Both the position numbers and the translations under genes were made by a program. From Pseudomonas aylmerensis (GTDB lineage: Bacteria > Pseudomonadota > Gammaproteobacteria > Pseudomonadales > Pseudomonadaceae): a stretch of DNA of 64,000 nucleotides. The stretch lies in the NCBI RefSeq assembly GCF_001702265.1, contig NZ_MAUE01000048.1:124001-188000 (forward strand), written 5' to 3'. Under the pieces are notes generated by a model. It was not told the DNA's origin and did no database searches. It saw nothing but the letters and a program-made list of their open reading frames with translations. The stretch's first letter is position 1; each line of letters starts with the position of its first letter. This document shows positions 55,681 to 64,000 of this stretch, piece by piece.

Positions 55681-55786
55681 ACTGCAAACGGCTGGTCAGC
55701 GCGAATGCAAATGACTGGTCAAGCCGGATGCAAACGACTGGTCAGTTGCAATGCAATTAGGTGGTCAAGTGAGATGCAATTACCCA
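55677..55786 (+). repeat. right terminal repeat array of the transposon
   Basis: Four to five units at about 22-23-bp steps: GCTGGTCAGCGCGAATGCAA, GACTGGTCAAGCCGGATGCA, GACTGGTCAGTTGCAATGCA and the outermost GGTGGTCAAGTGAGATGCAA leading to ATTACCCA. It is the inverted counterpart of the array at 50871-50963. Confidence 0.87.
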
Positions 55787-56004
55787 GAGCCCATGCGAGT
55801 GGGAATGCGGAGCCTTCCCGCTCGCGTGGGCTTGGCCGAGAAAGCCCCAAGAGCGAGGCTTGCAACGGCGACAGTCGCCACTTCTGTCGCCATGCTGCAG
55901 GCCAGGTATTACATGGGTTGTCGCCGGTCTCGCCGCTGTCGCCAAATCAACCATCACTCTATCTGGGGAGTCATCATCGGTTACCAACGGCGTCCGGTGA
56001 GCAC

Positions 56005-57261
56005 TCACCGTATCGGCACGACATTGCGGTTCCTGGCGTCATTGATGGCAGCTACCGACAGGTTGCCAGTGGCCGCTTTCTGGATGTGCTCACTCCACCA
56101 AGCCATCATCGGACGCCGGCGTTCGATGTAGTCGGCTCGGTTGTAAGCGCTTCGGACTTCGTCCTTGTCGACATGCGCCAGCGCGACTTCGATCAACTCC
56201 GGATCCCACCCATGCTCGTTCAGGATGGTGCTGGCCATGGAGCGCATGCCGTGGCTGACCAAGCGGTCCTGGAAGCCCATGCGTTTCAACGCCATGTTGG
56301 CAGTCTGGCTGTTGGCATGGGTGCGCGGGTTTCTATCTGCCGGGAACACGTATTCCCTGTGGCCGCTGTGGGGCTTGAGCGTCTCCAGTAACGCGAGTGC
56401 CTGTTCGGTCAGCGGGATGGTATGCGGACGACGCTTCTTCATGCGCTCCGGCGGGATGGTCCAGATGCGTTTGTCGAAGTTGATGTCTGCCCAACGGGTG
56501 GTCGCCGCTTCGGCAGGACGGGTCATGGTATGCAGTTGCCATTCGATCAGGCAGCGGGTGATCCGCTTGATGCTGGCGTTCGCGATTTCCACCATGAGCT
56601 CGGATAGCTCTTCGGGTCGTAGCGCGGCCATATTCTCTTTCTTGGGCTTCTTGAATACCGCTCGAATGCCACTGAGGGGGTTAGCGAAAATCAGCCCGGA
56701 GTTTACCCCGTAGGTCATGATCTCGTTGAGCCGTTGGCTCAATCGCTTCACTGTCTCGAGGCTGCCTTTGGCCTCGATTGGGCGAAGCAGTTCGATGACC
56801 ATCGGTGCGGTAATTTTCGAGAGCGGCGTTGTTTTCAGGTCTGGAAATACATGCAGCGTGAGCGATCGCCAAATGTCTTCGGCGTACGCCGGCGTGACGG
56901 AGTCCTTCTTCAGCTCGAACCAGGCGGTGGCCACGTTTTCAAACGTGTGCTCCGTCTCCGCTCGTTTGGCTTCGTCCTGTGCATTGCGTAGCACTTTGGG
57001 ATCAATGCCTTGTGCAAGCAGCTCGCGTGCTTCCACCACTTTCTTCCTGGCGTTCGCTAGCGAGAGCGCTGGGTACGTGCCCAGCCCCATATTGATACGG
57101 TTTTTGGTTACCGGCTCGCGGTAATTGAAGTTCCACAGCATCGAGCCATTGCTCCTGACCCGGAGCTGAAGGCCGTCACCATCACTGAGGACATAATCCT
57201 TGTCTTTGGCCTTGACTGCCTTGAGCTGGCGGTCAGATAGGCGGAGGGCTGGAGCAGGCAT
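56005..57261 (-). CDS. P4-type tyrosine integrase of the island
   Basis: A 418-residue integrase of the P4 family (DUF4102 N-terminal domain, LSDRQLKAVKAKDKDYVLSDGDGLQL). The catalytic residues are visible: R in TMTRPAEAATTRW, H-x-x-R in VSHGMRSMAST, H in VALAHVDKDEV and Y in RSAYNRADY. The ATG at 57261 is preceded by GAGGTAG eight bases upstream; a GTG six codons earlier is in frame but overlaps that site. It lies 188 bp from the 3' end of ssrA, its expected integration target, with its arm-type sites in between, one of which could also let it autoregulate. Confidence 0.93.
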   Translation of the reverse strand: MPAPALRLSDRQLKAVKAKDKDYVLSDGDGLQLRVRSNGSMLWNFNYREPVTKNRINMGLGTYPALSLANARKKVVEARELLAQGIDPKVLRNAQDEAKRAETEHTFENVATAWFELKKDSVTPAYAEDIWRSLTLHVFPDLKTTPLSKITAPMVIELLRPIEAKGSLETVKRLSQRLNEIMTYGVNSGLIFANPLSGIRAVFKKPKKENMAALRPEELSELMVEIANASIKRITRCLIEWQLHTMTRPAEAATTRWADINFDKRIWTIPPERMKKRRPHTIPLTEQALALLETLKPHSGHREYVFPADRNPRTHANSQTANMALKRMGFQDRLVSHGMRSMASTILNEHGWDPELIEVALAHVDKDEVRSAYNRADYIERRRPMMAWWSEHIQKAATGNLSVAAINDARNRNVVPIR

Positions 57262-57285
57262 GAGAGCTACCTCTGACACCGTTTT

Positions 57286-57335
57286 GGTATTCCAAAAAAT
57301 AGCACCGGAGAGCTTGGAATACCATTTGGAATACC
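57286..57335. repeat. integrase arm-type sites, right end
   Basis: GGTATTCCAA (57286-57295) is an inverted copy, and TTGGAATACC occurs at 57314-57323 and 57326-57335 with a 12-bp period, matching the pair at the island's left end. The inverted copy lies just upstream of the integrase ATG, over its likely promoter. Confidence 0.82.
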
Positions 57336-57411
57336 CAAACGCCTGGAACTCAAAAAACCTTTGAGGAGCCCAGTAGCGCTGAAACCCTTGATTTCACTGA
57401 ATTTCAGGCAC

Positions 57412-57437
57412 AAAAAAAGACGTCCGTGGACGTCTTT
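57412..57437 (-). terminator. terminator downstream of ssrA
   Basis: AAAGACGTCC / GGACGTCTTT with a 2-base centre; on the minus strand it runs into TTTTTTTG. It lies inside the island and so replaces the terminator that ssrA lost on integration. Confidence 0.88.
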
Positions 57438-57448
57438 AGATGATGAAG

Positions 57449-57845
57449 TGGTGGAGCCGGGGGGATTTGAACCCCCGTCCGCCAGTACTCCGCTGTCGGT
57501 ACTACATGCGTAGCCGTTTCTATTAAGTTAACCCTCAGCGACCCGAAGGGCAGGGTGCTTTGGGCGAGTTGTGTAAGTTTTAGCCGCTTCGTCCACAACG
57601 TACTGCACGGCGATTCTGTTCTATATGACAATCACTTTGGGTTTACAGACATCCCCTGGTGATTGCTGGACCCGAAGGTACCAGAAGCTCAGGGCTAAGG
57701 CTGCTTACGCAGCGAGAGCGAATTCCTGGCCGTAGTTTTCGTCATTGGCAACTATAAGAAGTTGCAACAGTGGATTTACGAGTTCTGTTACCAACTCGGC
57801 ATGCACCTAAAGTTTCGCGACCGGCGTCGAATCCTAAACGGCCCC
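57449..57845 (-). ncRNA. ssrA: transfer-messenger RNA (tmRNA)
   Basis: The minus strand reads GGGGCCGTTTAGGATTCGAC at the 5' end and ends GGGTTCAAATCCCCCCGGC followed by TCCACCA, a tRNA-Ala-like acceptor and T arm with encoded CCA. Between them lies the tag frame coding ANDENYGQEFALAA and a TAA (57705-57749), the Pseudomonas tag. tmRNA with SmpB rescues stalled ribosomes and marks the product for degradation. The gene is intact although the island is inserted at its 3' end. Confidence 0.97.
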
Positions 57846-57947
57846 GTGCTTGTAACTCGTTGTTTCTTAGTGAGTGACAAGCCTGTGCAGTGTACGCCAA
57901 ACGCTCACGGAAGGCCAACCCGAAGGTTGGCCATCAACGACGGCGTG

Positions 57948-58229
57948 TTACTGGTTGCCGCCTTTTTCAGTGTTCTGCAGGTCTTGCAGGGCTTTGGAGG
58001 TGATCTCGATGCACTTCTTGTCATCACCTGCAGCATGAGCTGCTTTTGCCTGGGAGACGGCGGTGTCGATTTCTCCCTTCTTGCCGCTGGTGTCAGTGGC
58101 AAGCAGGGCTTGGCCGTTGTTGATTTTGTCCAGATTGATCTTGCACAGATCGGGCTCGCCCGCAGCGAAAACAGGGGAGGCCAGCATCGCAGCGGTAATG
58201 AACAAGCCAGCAAGAGCGGAACGCTTCAT
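57948..58229 (-). CDS. small secreted protein of unknown function
   Basis: A 93-residue protein with a signal peptide ending VFA-AGEP. The mature part of about 70 residues is charged and helical (LCKINLDKINNGQALLATD, KKCIEITSKALQDLQN) with two cysteines. AAGGAG stands 8 bases before the ATG at 58229. It is common near ssrA in pseudomonads as far as I recall; the role is unknown. Confidence 0.75.
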   Translation of the reverse strand: MKRSALAGLFITAAMLASPVFAAGEPDLCKINLDKINNGQALLATDTSGKKGEIDTAVSQAKAAHAAGDDKKCIEITSKALQDLQNTEKGGNQ

Positions 58230-58364
58230 AGGGTATCTCCTTGCGCAAAAGGGCTCGACGCTGCTGGCGTTCAACGGCTGCCAGCGACATCACTGTTGAG
58301 CCTCGTTCGTCGAGGCCTATGCAGATGACTACGCCGGCGCGCAGGGGTTCGTTTTTTTGCAGGA

Positions 58365-61175
58365 TTAATGCACGCGGGCCTGGGTGACCCGGTCCACGAG
58401 ATACACCAAGCCGTGATAATCAATGCCTCCGTGCTGGCTCAGACCGATCTCGCAGGTGCGGCTGGTGGAGAGGCCTTCACTGCAATATTGCACGGCGTCT
58501 TTGAGCGAGCGCAGCGCGTGGGCGTTGAGTTCCGGCGTGGTGAAACCCTTGTCGCCGGCAAAACCACAGCAGTGGATGCCTTCCGGGATCACCACGGTTT
58601 TTGAGCAGCGTCGGGCCAGGTCGATCAACGCCTGGCTTTCGCCCAAATGCTGGGTACTGCAGGTGACGTGTACCGCAATCGGCGCTTCCTGGGGGGTGAA
58701 GTCGAGTCGGTCCATCAGGTGTGTGCGGATAAAACGTACCGGGTCGTAAAGGTCCAGGCGCGTTTCGCCGAGGTCTTGCACCAGGCGCAGGGTGCAGGGG
58801 CTGGTGTCGCAGTAGATCGGATCGAGTCCGCCACGGCTGGCATGCAGCAGCGCGCCGATCAGTTCCTGGCGTTTGTGCTCCGCCTGTTCGGCATAGCCCT
58901 TTGAGGCAAACGGCTGGCCGCAGCACAGGCTGTCTTGATTGTCGGGGAACACCACTTGGTAACCGGCCTTTTCCAACAGGCCACGGGTCTTGTCGTACAG
59001 CGACATCTGCTCTTTATCACTGGCGGACGGCCCCATGGCGCGTGAGACGCAAGCCGCCAGGTAGACCACGCGGGGCCGCTCATCGGTCACGGCCGGGCTG
59101 AAGCGGATGGTTTTCTCCGGCTGTGGCATGGCGCTGGTCCACTGCGGGATTTGCCCCTTGGACAACCGGGTCACCGTGGCAGACAGTTTCGCCAGGCGAG
59201 GGGCGCCCAACAGCATGCGCGCACCGTTGGCGACATGCAGGGTAAAGCGCGCACCTTGCAATGCCGTGGCGAAATGGGTCGCGAGCCATTCGGCGGTTTT
59301 CGTACGGTCAGCATCGCGGCTGCGCAGCTTCTTCACCAGGTCGCCGGTATTGATTCCTACAGGGCAGCGTTGCGCGCACAGGCCGGTGGCGGCGCAGGTA
59401 TCGATACCCTGGTAGTGATAGGCGGCTTCGAGTTCAGTGGTGTCGACGCCTGCGCGTTTTTTCGCCTGGATATCGCGCCAGATCACGATGCGCTGGCGCG
59501 GGCTCAACGTCAGGCCTTTGGAGGGACACACCGGCTCGCAGAACCCGCACTCGATGCATTTATCCACAATCTCGTCGGCGGCCGGCAGGGGCTTGAGGTG
59601 CTTGAGGTGGATTTGCGGGTCTTCGCTGAGTACAACATCCGGGTTGAGAATGCCGTTGGGGTCCAATAGACGCTTGAGCTGCCACATCAACTGATAGGCA
59701 TCGCTGCCCCATTCCAGCTCGACGAAAGGCGCCATATTGCGGCCCGTGCCGTGTTCGGCCTTCAGCGAGCCGCCAAACTCCACGGCCACCAATTGCGCGA
59801 CGTCGTCCATGAACGCCTGGTAGCGCGTGACTTCTTCCGCGCTGTTGAAGCCTTGGGTGAACACGAAGTGCAGATTGCCTTCCAGGGCGTGTCCGAAAAG
59901 GATGGCTTCGTCGTAGTGATGTTTGTCGAACAGTTCGATCAAGCGGTTCACGCCGATCGCCAGTTGCTCGACCGGAAAGGTGACGTCTTCGATGATCACC
60001 GTGGTGCCGGTTTTGCGGACGGCACCGACGGCGGGGAAGGTGTCTTTGCGGATCGCCCACAGGCGGGCGTTTTCCACCGGGTCTTCAGTGAAGTCGACTT
60101 GCTTCTCTACAGGGAACGCCGCCAGGGACGCCATGATCAGCGCCAATTGTTCGTGCAGCAGTGATGGGGAGGCGGCGCGCGATTCGATCAGCAGCGCGCA
60201 GGCATTTTCCGATAAGTGCTGCACGAAAGCCGGCATGCCGGGTTTGTCCTGCACCGAGCGCATGCTGCGCCGGTCCAACAGCTCAACCGCCGAGACCGGC
60301 TGGGTTTTCAGCACGGTCACCGCGTTGCAGCAGGTCTCGACATCCGGGAACACAATCAGCGCCGACGCTTTGTTGGGGTGGTCGATCACTGTGTCGTAGG
60401 TCACTGCGCTGATGAAGCCCAGGGTCCCTTCGGAGCCGACCAGCAGATGGCTGAGGATATCCAGCGGTTCATCGAAATCCACCAGGGCATTGAGCGACAG
60501 GCCGGTGGTATTTTTCAGACGATATTTGTGGCGGATTTTTGCCGCCAGTTCGGCATTTGCCCGCGTCTCGCGGCCAAGTGTCGCCAGTCGCTCAAGCAGG
60601 GCTGCATGGTGTTTTCGAAACGCTGCAACGCTGGCTGCATCCTCGGTGTCCAGTCGACCGCCATCGGCCAGTACCAGACGAATCCCGGCCAGGGTGTGAT
60701 AGGTGTTCTGCGCGGTGCCGCAGCACATGCCGCTGGCATTATTGGCAACGATGCCGCCGATCTTGCAGGCATTGATCGACGCTGGATCCGGCCCGATCTT
60801 GCGCCCGAACGGCGCCAGCCACGCATTGGCCTGGGCGCCGATGACGCCGGGCTGCAGGCGGATCTGCGTGCCTTGCCCGCGAATCTCGCGGCCGTTCCAG
60901 TTGTCACCCAGCACGATCAGTACTGAATCGCTGATAGCTTGCCCGGACAGGCTGGTGCCCGCCGCGCGGAAGGTCACTGGCACGCGGTCGCGTTGGGCCA
61001 GTTGCAGCAGCGCGACGACTTCGTCTTCCGACTCCACGCGGATCACTAGCTGTGGGATCAGTCGATAAAAGCTGGCGTCGGTACCGAATGCGAGGGTGGA
61101 AAGTGGGTCGTCGAAACGCCGATCCTTCGGGATCAGCTGTATGACGTCGGCAAGGAAAGCGGCAGGCAGACTCAT
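58365..61175 (-). CDS. dld: FAD/Fe-S D-lactate dehydrogenase
   Basis: A 936-residue flavoprotein with an N-terminal FAD-binding (PCMH-type) domain (about 40-260, including LVGSEGTLGFIS), the FAD-linked oxidase C-terminal domain, two 4Fe-4S motifs (CIECGFCEPVCPSKG, CAATGLCAQRCPVGI), and C-terminal CCG domains (LCCGQPFASKG, HCCGFAGDKG). This is the quinone-linked D-lactate dehydrogenase (D-iLDH, also called lldE in some Pseudomonas) that sends electrons from D-lactate to the respiratory chain. It lies 70 bp after lldP on the same strand and surely shares its LldR control. Confidence 0.9.
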   Translation of the reverse strand: MSLPAAFLADVIQLIPKDRRFDDPLSTLAFGTDASFYRLIPQLVIRVESEDEVVALLQLAQRDRVPVTFRAAGTSLSGQAISDSVLIVLGDNWNGREIRGQGTQIRLQPGVIGAQANAWLAPFGRKIGPDPASINACKIGGIVANNASGMCCGTAQNTYHTLAGIRLVLADGGRLDTEDAASVAAFRKHHAALLERLATLGRETRANAELAAKIRHKYRLKNTTGLSLNALVDFDEPLDILSHLLVGSEGTLGFISAVTYDTVIDHPNKASALIVFPDVETCCNAVTVLKTQPVSAVELLDRRSMRSVQDKPGMPAFVQHLSENACALLIESRAASPSLLHEQLALIMASLAAFPVEKQVDFTEDPVENARLWAIRKDTFPAVGAVRKTGTTVIIEDVTFPVEQLAIGVNRLIELFDKHHYDEAILFGHALEGNLHFVFTQGFNSAEEVTRYQAFMDDVAQLVAVEFGGSLKAEHGTGRNMAPFVELEWGSDAYQLMWQLKRLLDPNGILNPDVVLSEDPQIHLKHLKPLPAADEIVDKCIECGFCEPVCPSKGLTLSPRQRIVIWRDIQAKKRAGVDTTELEAAYHYQGIDTCAATGLCAQRCPVGINTGDLVKKLRSRDADRTKTAEWLATHFATALQGARFTLHVANGARMLLGAPRLAKLSATVTRLSKGQIPQWTSAMPQPEKTIRFSPAVTDERPRVVYLAACVSRAMGPSASDKEQMSLYDKTRGLLEKAGYQVVFPDNQDSLCCGQPFASKGYAEQAEHKRQELIGALLHASRGGLDPIYCDTSPCTLRLVQDLGETRLDLYDPVRFIRTHLMDRLDFTPQEAPIAVHVTCSTQHLGESQALIDLARRCSKTVVIPEGIHCCGFAGDKGFTTPELNAHALRSLKDAVQYCSEGLSTSRTCEIGLSQHGGIDYHGLVYLVDRVTQARVH

Positions 61176-61245
61176 CGGTCCTCCAGAAATAGCTGACGCC
61201 GGAACCGTTGTCCGGCGTCGATTCTTACCCTATTGCGTGCAGGTC

Positions 61246-62940
61246 TCAGTGCACCAGCATACCGGTGAACCAGTAGGCCTGCGCCAAGGTGATCAGCCCG
61301 ACGATCGTGGCAAAGAACAGGCTGTGCTTGAGGGTGAAGCGGAACAGGTCGGATTCCTTGCCCACCAGGCCAGTGGCTGCGCAGGCGACGGCGATTGATT
61401 GTGGCGAGATCATCTTGCCGGTCACGCCGCCGCTGGTGTTTGCCGCGACCAGCAGGGTGTCGTTGACGCCGATCTGATGCGCGGTGGTGGCTTGCAGCGA
61501 GCTGAACAGTGCATTGGATGAGGTGTCGGAGCCTGTCAGGAAAACCCCCAGCCAGCCGAGGAAAGGCGAGAAGAACGGGAAGGCCGCCCCGGTGCCGGCC
61601 AGCACCAGTGCCATGGTCGACGACATGCCGGAATAGTTGGTGACGAAGGCGAACGCCAGCACCATGCCGATCGACAGGATGGGCCAGCGCAGCTCGTAGA
61701 AGGTCTCTTTTAAAGTGGTAAGACCAGTTTTAATGTCGATCTTCAGCACCAGCATCGACACCAGTGCCGAGAAGAAAATCGCAGTGCCGGTGGCCGAGAT
61801 CGGGTCCAGCTTGAACACGGCCGGGATCGCGGTGGGATTGGTGACAATGGGCGCCACCTTGATCACCAATTGGTCCAGGTGCGGAATTGCGAAGTTGAAC
61901 ACCCAACTGTACATCGAGCCGCCGGCGGCAAACATTGCCTTGAACGGTTTGAGCGTCCAGATGGTGACCAGCACGGTCAGGATCAGGAACGGCGACCAGG
62001 CCTTGAAAATCTGCACCAGGCTGTAGGGCGAAGCAACGGTGTTGCGCGGCAGGCCGAAGCCGCCAGCGCTGGCGGTGACTGCTGCGCTCGACGTGGCGCC
62101 GGCAATCTGCGCGCCCGCGGTGCGCTTGGGTTGCCAGACTTTGAGGAATAAGGTCAGGGCAATCAGGCTGGCCAGGGCCGAGGTGATGTCCGGCAGTTCC
62201 GGGCCAATGAAGTTGGAGGTGAAGTACTGGGTGACGGCGAAGCTCAAGCCAGCCACCAGCGCCGCCGGCCAGGTTTCGCGAACGCCGCGCAGGCCATCCA
62301 TCATGAACACCAGCCAGAACGGCACGAACAGCGACAGCAGGGGCAGTTGGCGGCCGGTCATGGCGCCGATCTTGAACGCGTCGATACCGGTCACCTGGCC
62401 GGCCACGATGATCGGGATCCCGAGTGCGCCGAAGGCGACCGGCGCGGTGTTGGCAATCAAGCACAGGCCGGCGGCATACAGTGGGTTGAAGCCCAGGCCT
62501 ACCAGCAGCGCGGCAGTGATCGCCACGGGGGCGCCGAAACCGGCGGCACCTTCCAGAAATGCGCCGAAGCAGAAGCCAATCAACAGCACTTGCAGGCGTT
62601 GATCGTCAGTGATCGACAGCACCGAGCTGCGGATGATTTCGAATTGGCCGCTCTTGACCGTCAGTTTGTACAGGAACACGGCCGCCACGATGATCCAGGC
62701 GATAGGCCACAGGCCGTAGGCGAAGCCATAGCCGGCGGCAGCCAGCGCCATGTCTACCGGCATCTGGAAGGCGAAGATCGCGACCAGGATCGAGAGCGCC
62801 AGGGTGATGCTCCCGGCAACGTGGCCTTTGAGGCGAAACACCGCCAGGGCCAGGAAGAAGAATACGATCGGGATAACGGCGGCCAGTGCGGACAGGCCGA
62901 GGCTGCCGAGCGGGCTGTAGAGCTGTTGCCAGGTTTGCAT
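61246..62940 (-). CDS. lldP: L-lactate permease
   Basis: A 564-residue inner-membrane transporter of the LctP family with about 12-14 hydrophobic helices. The family lines FCFGAFLEGAAGFGAPVAITAALL and FFSPFLGWLGVFLTGSDTSSNALF are unmistakable. It imports L- and D-lactate and glycolate with protons. It starts 252 bp from the divergent lldR and is followed directly by dld; the lldD gene usually found here is missing. Confidence 0.96.
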   Translation of the reverse strand: MQTWQQLYSPLGSLGLSALAAVIPIVFFFLALAVFRLKGHVAGSITLALSILVAIFAFQMPVDMALAAAGYGFAYGLWPIAWIIVAAVFLYKLTVKSGQFEIIRSSVLSITDDQRLQVLLIGFCFGAFLEGAAGFGAPVAITAALLVGLGFNPLYAAGLCLIANTAPVAFGALGIPIIVAGQVTGIDAFKIGAMTGRQLPLLSLFVPFWLVFMMDGLRGVRETWPAALVAGLSFAVTQYFTSNFIGPELPDITSALASLIALTLFLKVWQPKRTAGAQIAGATSSAAVTASAGGFGLPRNTVASPYSLVQIFKAWSPFLILTVLVTIWTLKPFKAMFAAGGSMYSWVFNFAIPHLDQLVIKVAPIVTNPTAIPAVFKLDPISATGTAIFFSALVSMLVLKIDIKTGLTTLKETFYELRWPILSIGMVLAFAFVTNYSGMSSTMALVLAGTGAAFPFFSPFLGWLGVFLTGSDTSSNALFSSLQATTAHQIGVNDTLLVAANTSGGVTGKMISPQSIAVACAATGLVGKESDLFRFTLKHSLFFATIVGLITLAQAYWFTGMLVH

Positions 62941-62981
62941 ATGGGGTGGCCCCTGATTGTTGTTGTTTAGTCAGCTTGGAT

Positions 62982-62998
62982 AATTGGTAATACCAATT
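62982..62998. promoter_or_regulatory. LldR operator (palindrome)
   Basis: AATTGGTAATACCAATT is a perfect palindrome with the TGGT-N3-ACCA core used by FadR-type GntR regulators, here 41 bp upstream of the lldP start. A single copy is clear; I found no second copy near lldR. Confidence 0.85.
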
Positions 62999-63191
62999 TA
63001 CAATCGCTGTGGGCTAGGTTAAAAGGCTTCGGGCCGGTGTGTCAATTTGCCGCTTGCGAAACTTTGGTCTCAGGTCTGCGAGGACGGGGAGCTGAGCGGA
63101 TAAATCCAAGGCGTTCTGATAGGTGCTGCAAGCGCAGCGATAGGCGAGAATAGAGGGCCCGGCGAGTGGTCGGGATGGTGGAGAGTGAGTT

Positions 63192-63959
63192 ATGGGGTTT
63201 GATCAGGTGCGTCAGCGCCGTTTGTCTGACGATATTGTCGAGCAGCTTGAGGGCATGATCCTTGAGGGCACGCTGAAGTCGGGTGAGCGCTTGCCGGCCG
63301 AACGGGCCTTGGCTGAGCAATTTGGCGTGTCGCGCCCGTCATTGCGCGAAGCAATCCAGAAGCTGGCGGCCAAGGGCTTGCTGGTGAGTCGTCAGGGCGG
63401 CGGCAACTATGTCGCGGAGTCGCTGGGGTCTACGTTCAGTGATCCACTGTTGCACCTGTTGGAGAACAATCCCGAAGCGCAGCGTGACTTGCTGGAGTTT
63501 CGCCAGACCCTGGAAGCTTCTTGTGCTTATTACGCCGCATTGCGCGCCACCGAGGTGGATCGCGAGCGGCTGACGGCGGCGTTCGAAGCACTGCAGGATT
63601 GCTACACCCGCGCCGATGACGTGAGCCGGGCGGAGGAGGGGGCGGCGGATGCAAGGTTTCACTTGGCGATTGCCGAGGCCAGCCACAATGCGGTGCTGCT
63701 GCACACGATTCGCGGCTTGTTCGATCTGCTCAAGCGTAACGTGGTCACCAACATCGGCGGCATGTATCAGCAGCGCACGGAAACCCGCGACATGCTGATT
63801 AGTCAGCACCGGGATTTGTACCTGGCGATTATCGAGGGGCGGGCGGAGCAGGCACGAGAGGTTTCAACACGTCACCTGCTGTATGTGCAGGAAGTGTTGG
63901 AAGAGGTGCGTCAGGAGGTTCAGCGCGTGGCGCGTGCCGAGCGGCGCAAGGGGATGTAG
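63192..63959 (+). CDS. lldR: GntR/FadR-family lactate-responsive regulator
   Basis: A 255-residue regulator with an N-terminal winged-helix domain (DDIVEQLEGMILEGTLKSGERLPAERALAEQFGVSRPSLREAI) and a C-terminal FCD ligand domain (DLLEFRQTLEASCAYYAAL, RFHLAIAEASHN). It is divergent from lldP. In pseudomonads LldR represses lldP and the lactate dehydrogenase genes until L- or D-lactate is bound. GGAG precedes the ATG at 63192. The remaining 41 bp of the window after it show no gene. Confidence 0.93.
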   Translation: MGFDQVRQRRLSDDIVEQLEGMILEGTLKSGERLPAERALAEQFGVSRPSLREAIQKLAAKGLLVSRQGGGNYVAESLGSTFSDPLLHLLENNPEAQRDLLEFRQTLEASCAYYAALRATEVDRERLTAAFEALQDCYTRADDVSRAEEGAADARFHLAIAEASHNAVLLHTIRGLFDLLKRNVVTNIGGMYQQRTETRDMLISQHRDLYLAIIEGRAEQAREVSTRHLLYVQEVLEEVRQEVQRVARAERRKGM

Positions 63960-64000
63960 CCGCGGGCGTTCCCGAAGCTACACCGCGACAAGGATTATTC

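Larger units (their letters stand above)
50871..55786 (+). mobile_element. 4.9-kb transposon lacking a transposase and carrying one giant gene
   Basis: The ends are inverted arrays of about 22-bp repeats with tips TGCGTAATTGCAT... (left) and ...ATGCAATTACCCA (right). The flanks carry an exact 5-bp target duplication, GAGCC at 50866-50870 and again at 55787-55791. Multiple subterminal repeats, TG/CA tips and a duplication of this size recall IS21-family ends (inference). No istA/istB or other transposase is inside, so it is non-autonomous as it stands. The contents are a 260-bp leader, the 1393-codon gene, and a remnant of a different insertion sequence. Confidence 0.82.
37740..57471. mobile_element. 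19.7-kb genomic island integrated in ssrA
   Basis: The island lies between a degenerate copy of the ssrA 3' end (37740-37761) and ssrA itself (3' end at 57449). A P4-type integrase is adjacent to ssrA and reads away from it. Paired arm-type repeats TTGGAATACC lie just inside both ends. The contents are accessory: type I restriction-modification, a toxin-antitoxin-like pair, a ClpP-fold protein, a nested integrase module and a transposon. Several of these genes are visibly AT-richer than the flanking core genome. ssrA is a well-known integration site for such islands. Confidence 0.9.

Noticed and set aside
57449..57480. tRNA gene
   Set aside because: The tRNA-like end belongs to the tmRNA; there is no separate anticodon arm.

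Overview
The window is a chromosomal segment of a Pseudomonas, most likely of the P. fluorescens group. The gene order fpr, mscL, katB-ankB, radA, a MapZ-like PilZ gene, cstA, a YjiA-type GTPase, glyA and morA follows the P. aeruginosa arrangement from memory (roughly PA4601-PA4615). The tmRNA tag ANDENYGQEFALAA, the abundant REP elements built on GTGGGAGCGGGCTTGC or GTAGGAGCTGGCTTGC, and the GC-rich coding sequence all agree.

Positions 1-37.4 kb are core genome. In order they hold rlmG (partial), the LuxR solo ppoR, fpr, mscL, the periplasmic catalase pair katB-ankB, radA, mapZ, cstA with its small YbdD partner, a metal-type GTPase, glyA, the c-di-GMP enzyme morA, ettA, gdhA, a GreA/GreB-like factor, envelope proteins (a small lipoprotein, DUF4105, DUF3015), a Lon-like protease, a satellite of 180-bp repeats, a large lipoprotein, a YqhA-type membrane protein, an ArnT-like glycosyltransferase, a frameshifted secreted protein, and an iron-signalling cassette (ECF sigma, FecR, TonB receptor) behind a good Fur-box match.

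Positions 37.74-57.45 kb are a 19.7-kb genomic island inserted at the 3' end of ssrA (tmRNA). It has a P4-type integrase beside ssrA, a degenerate copy of the ssrA 3' end at the far side, and paired arm-type repeats (TTGGAATACC twice, 12-bp period) just inside both ends. Its cargo is a complete type I restriction-modification system (hsdR-hsdM-hsdS, with a fused C-terminal extension on HsdS), a coupled small-ORF/nucleotidyltransferase pair resembling an AbiE-type toxin-antitoxin system, a ClpP-fold protein with a small partner, a nested integrase/DUF3987 module, and a 4.9-kb transposon.

That transposon (50871-55786) is the most striking object. It has inverted arrays of ~22-bp repeats at its ends, TG...CA tips and a perfect 5-bp target duplication (GAGCC). 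It carries no transposase and one very large gene: a 1393-residue protein joining a GT4-type glycosyltransferase, a long helical middle, a B12-binding-like domain and a radical-SAM domain. I do not recognise this architecture from any described system. The company it keeps makes a defence or small-molecule/peptide-modification role plausible, but nothing in the sequence proves it.

Positions 57.45-64 kb return to core genome: ssrA, a small secreted protein, and lactate utilisation (dld, lldP, divergent lldR with a palindromic operator). The L-lactate dehydrogenase gene lldD is absent from its usual place between lldP and dld.
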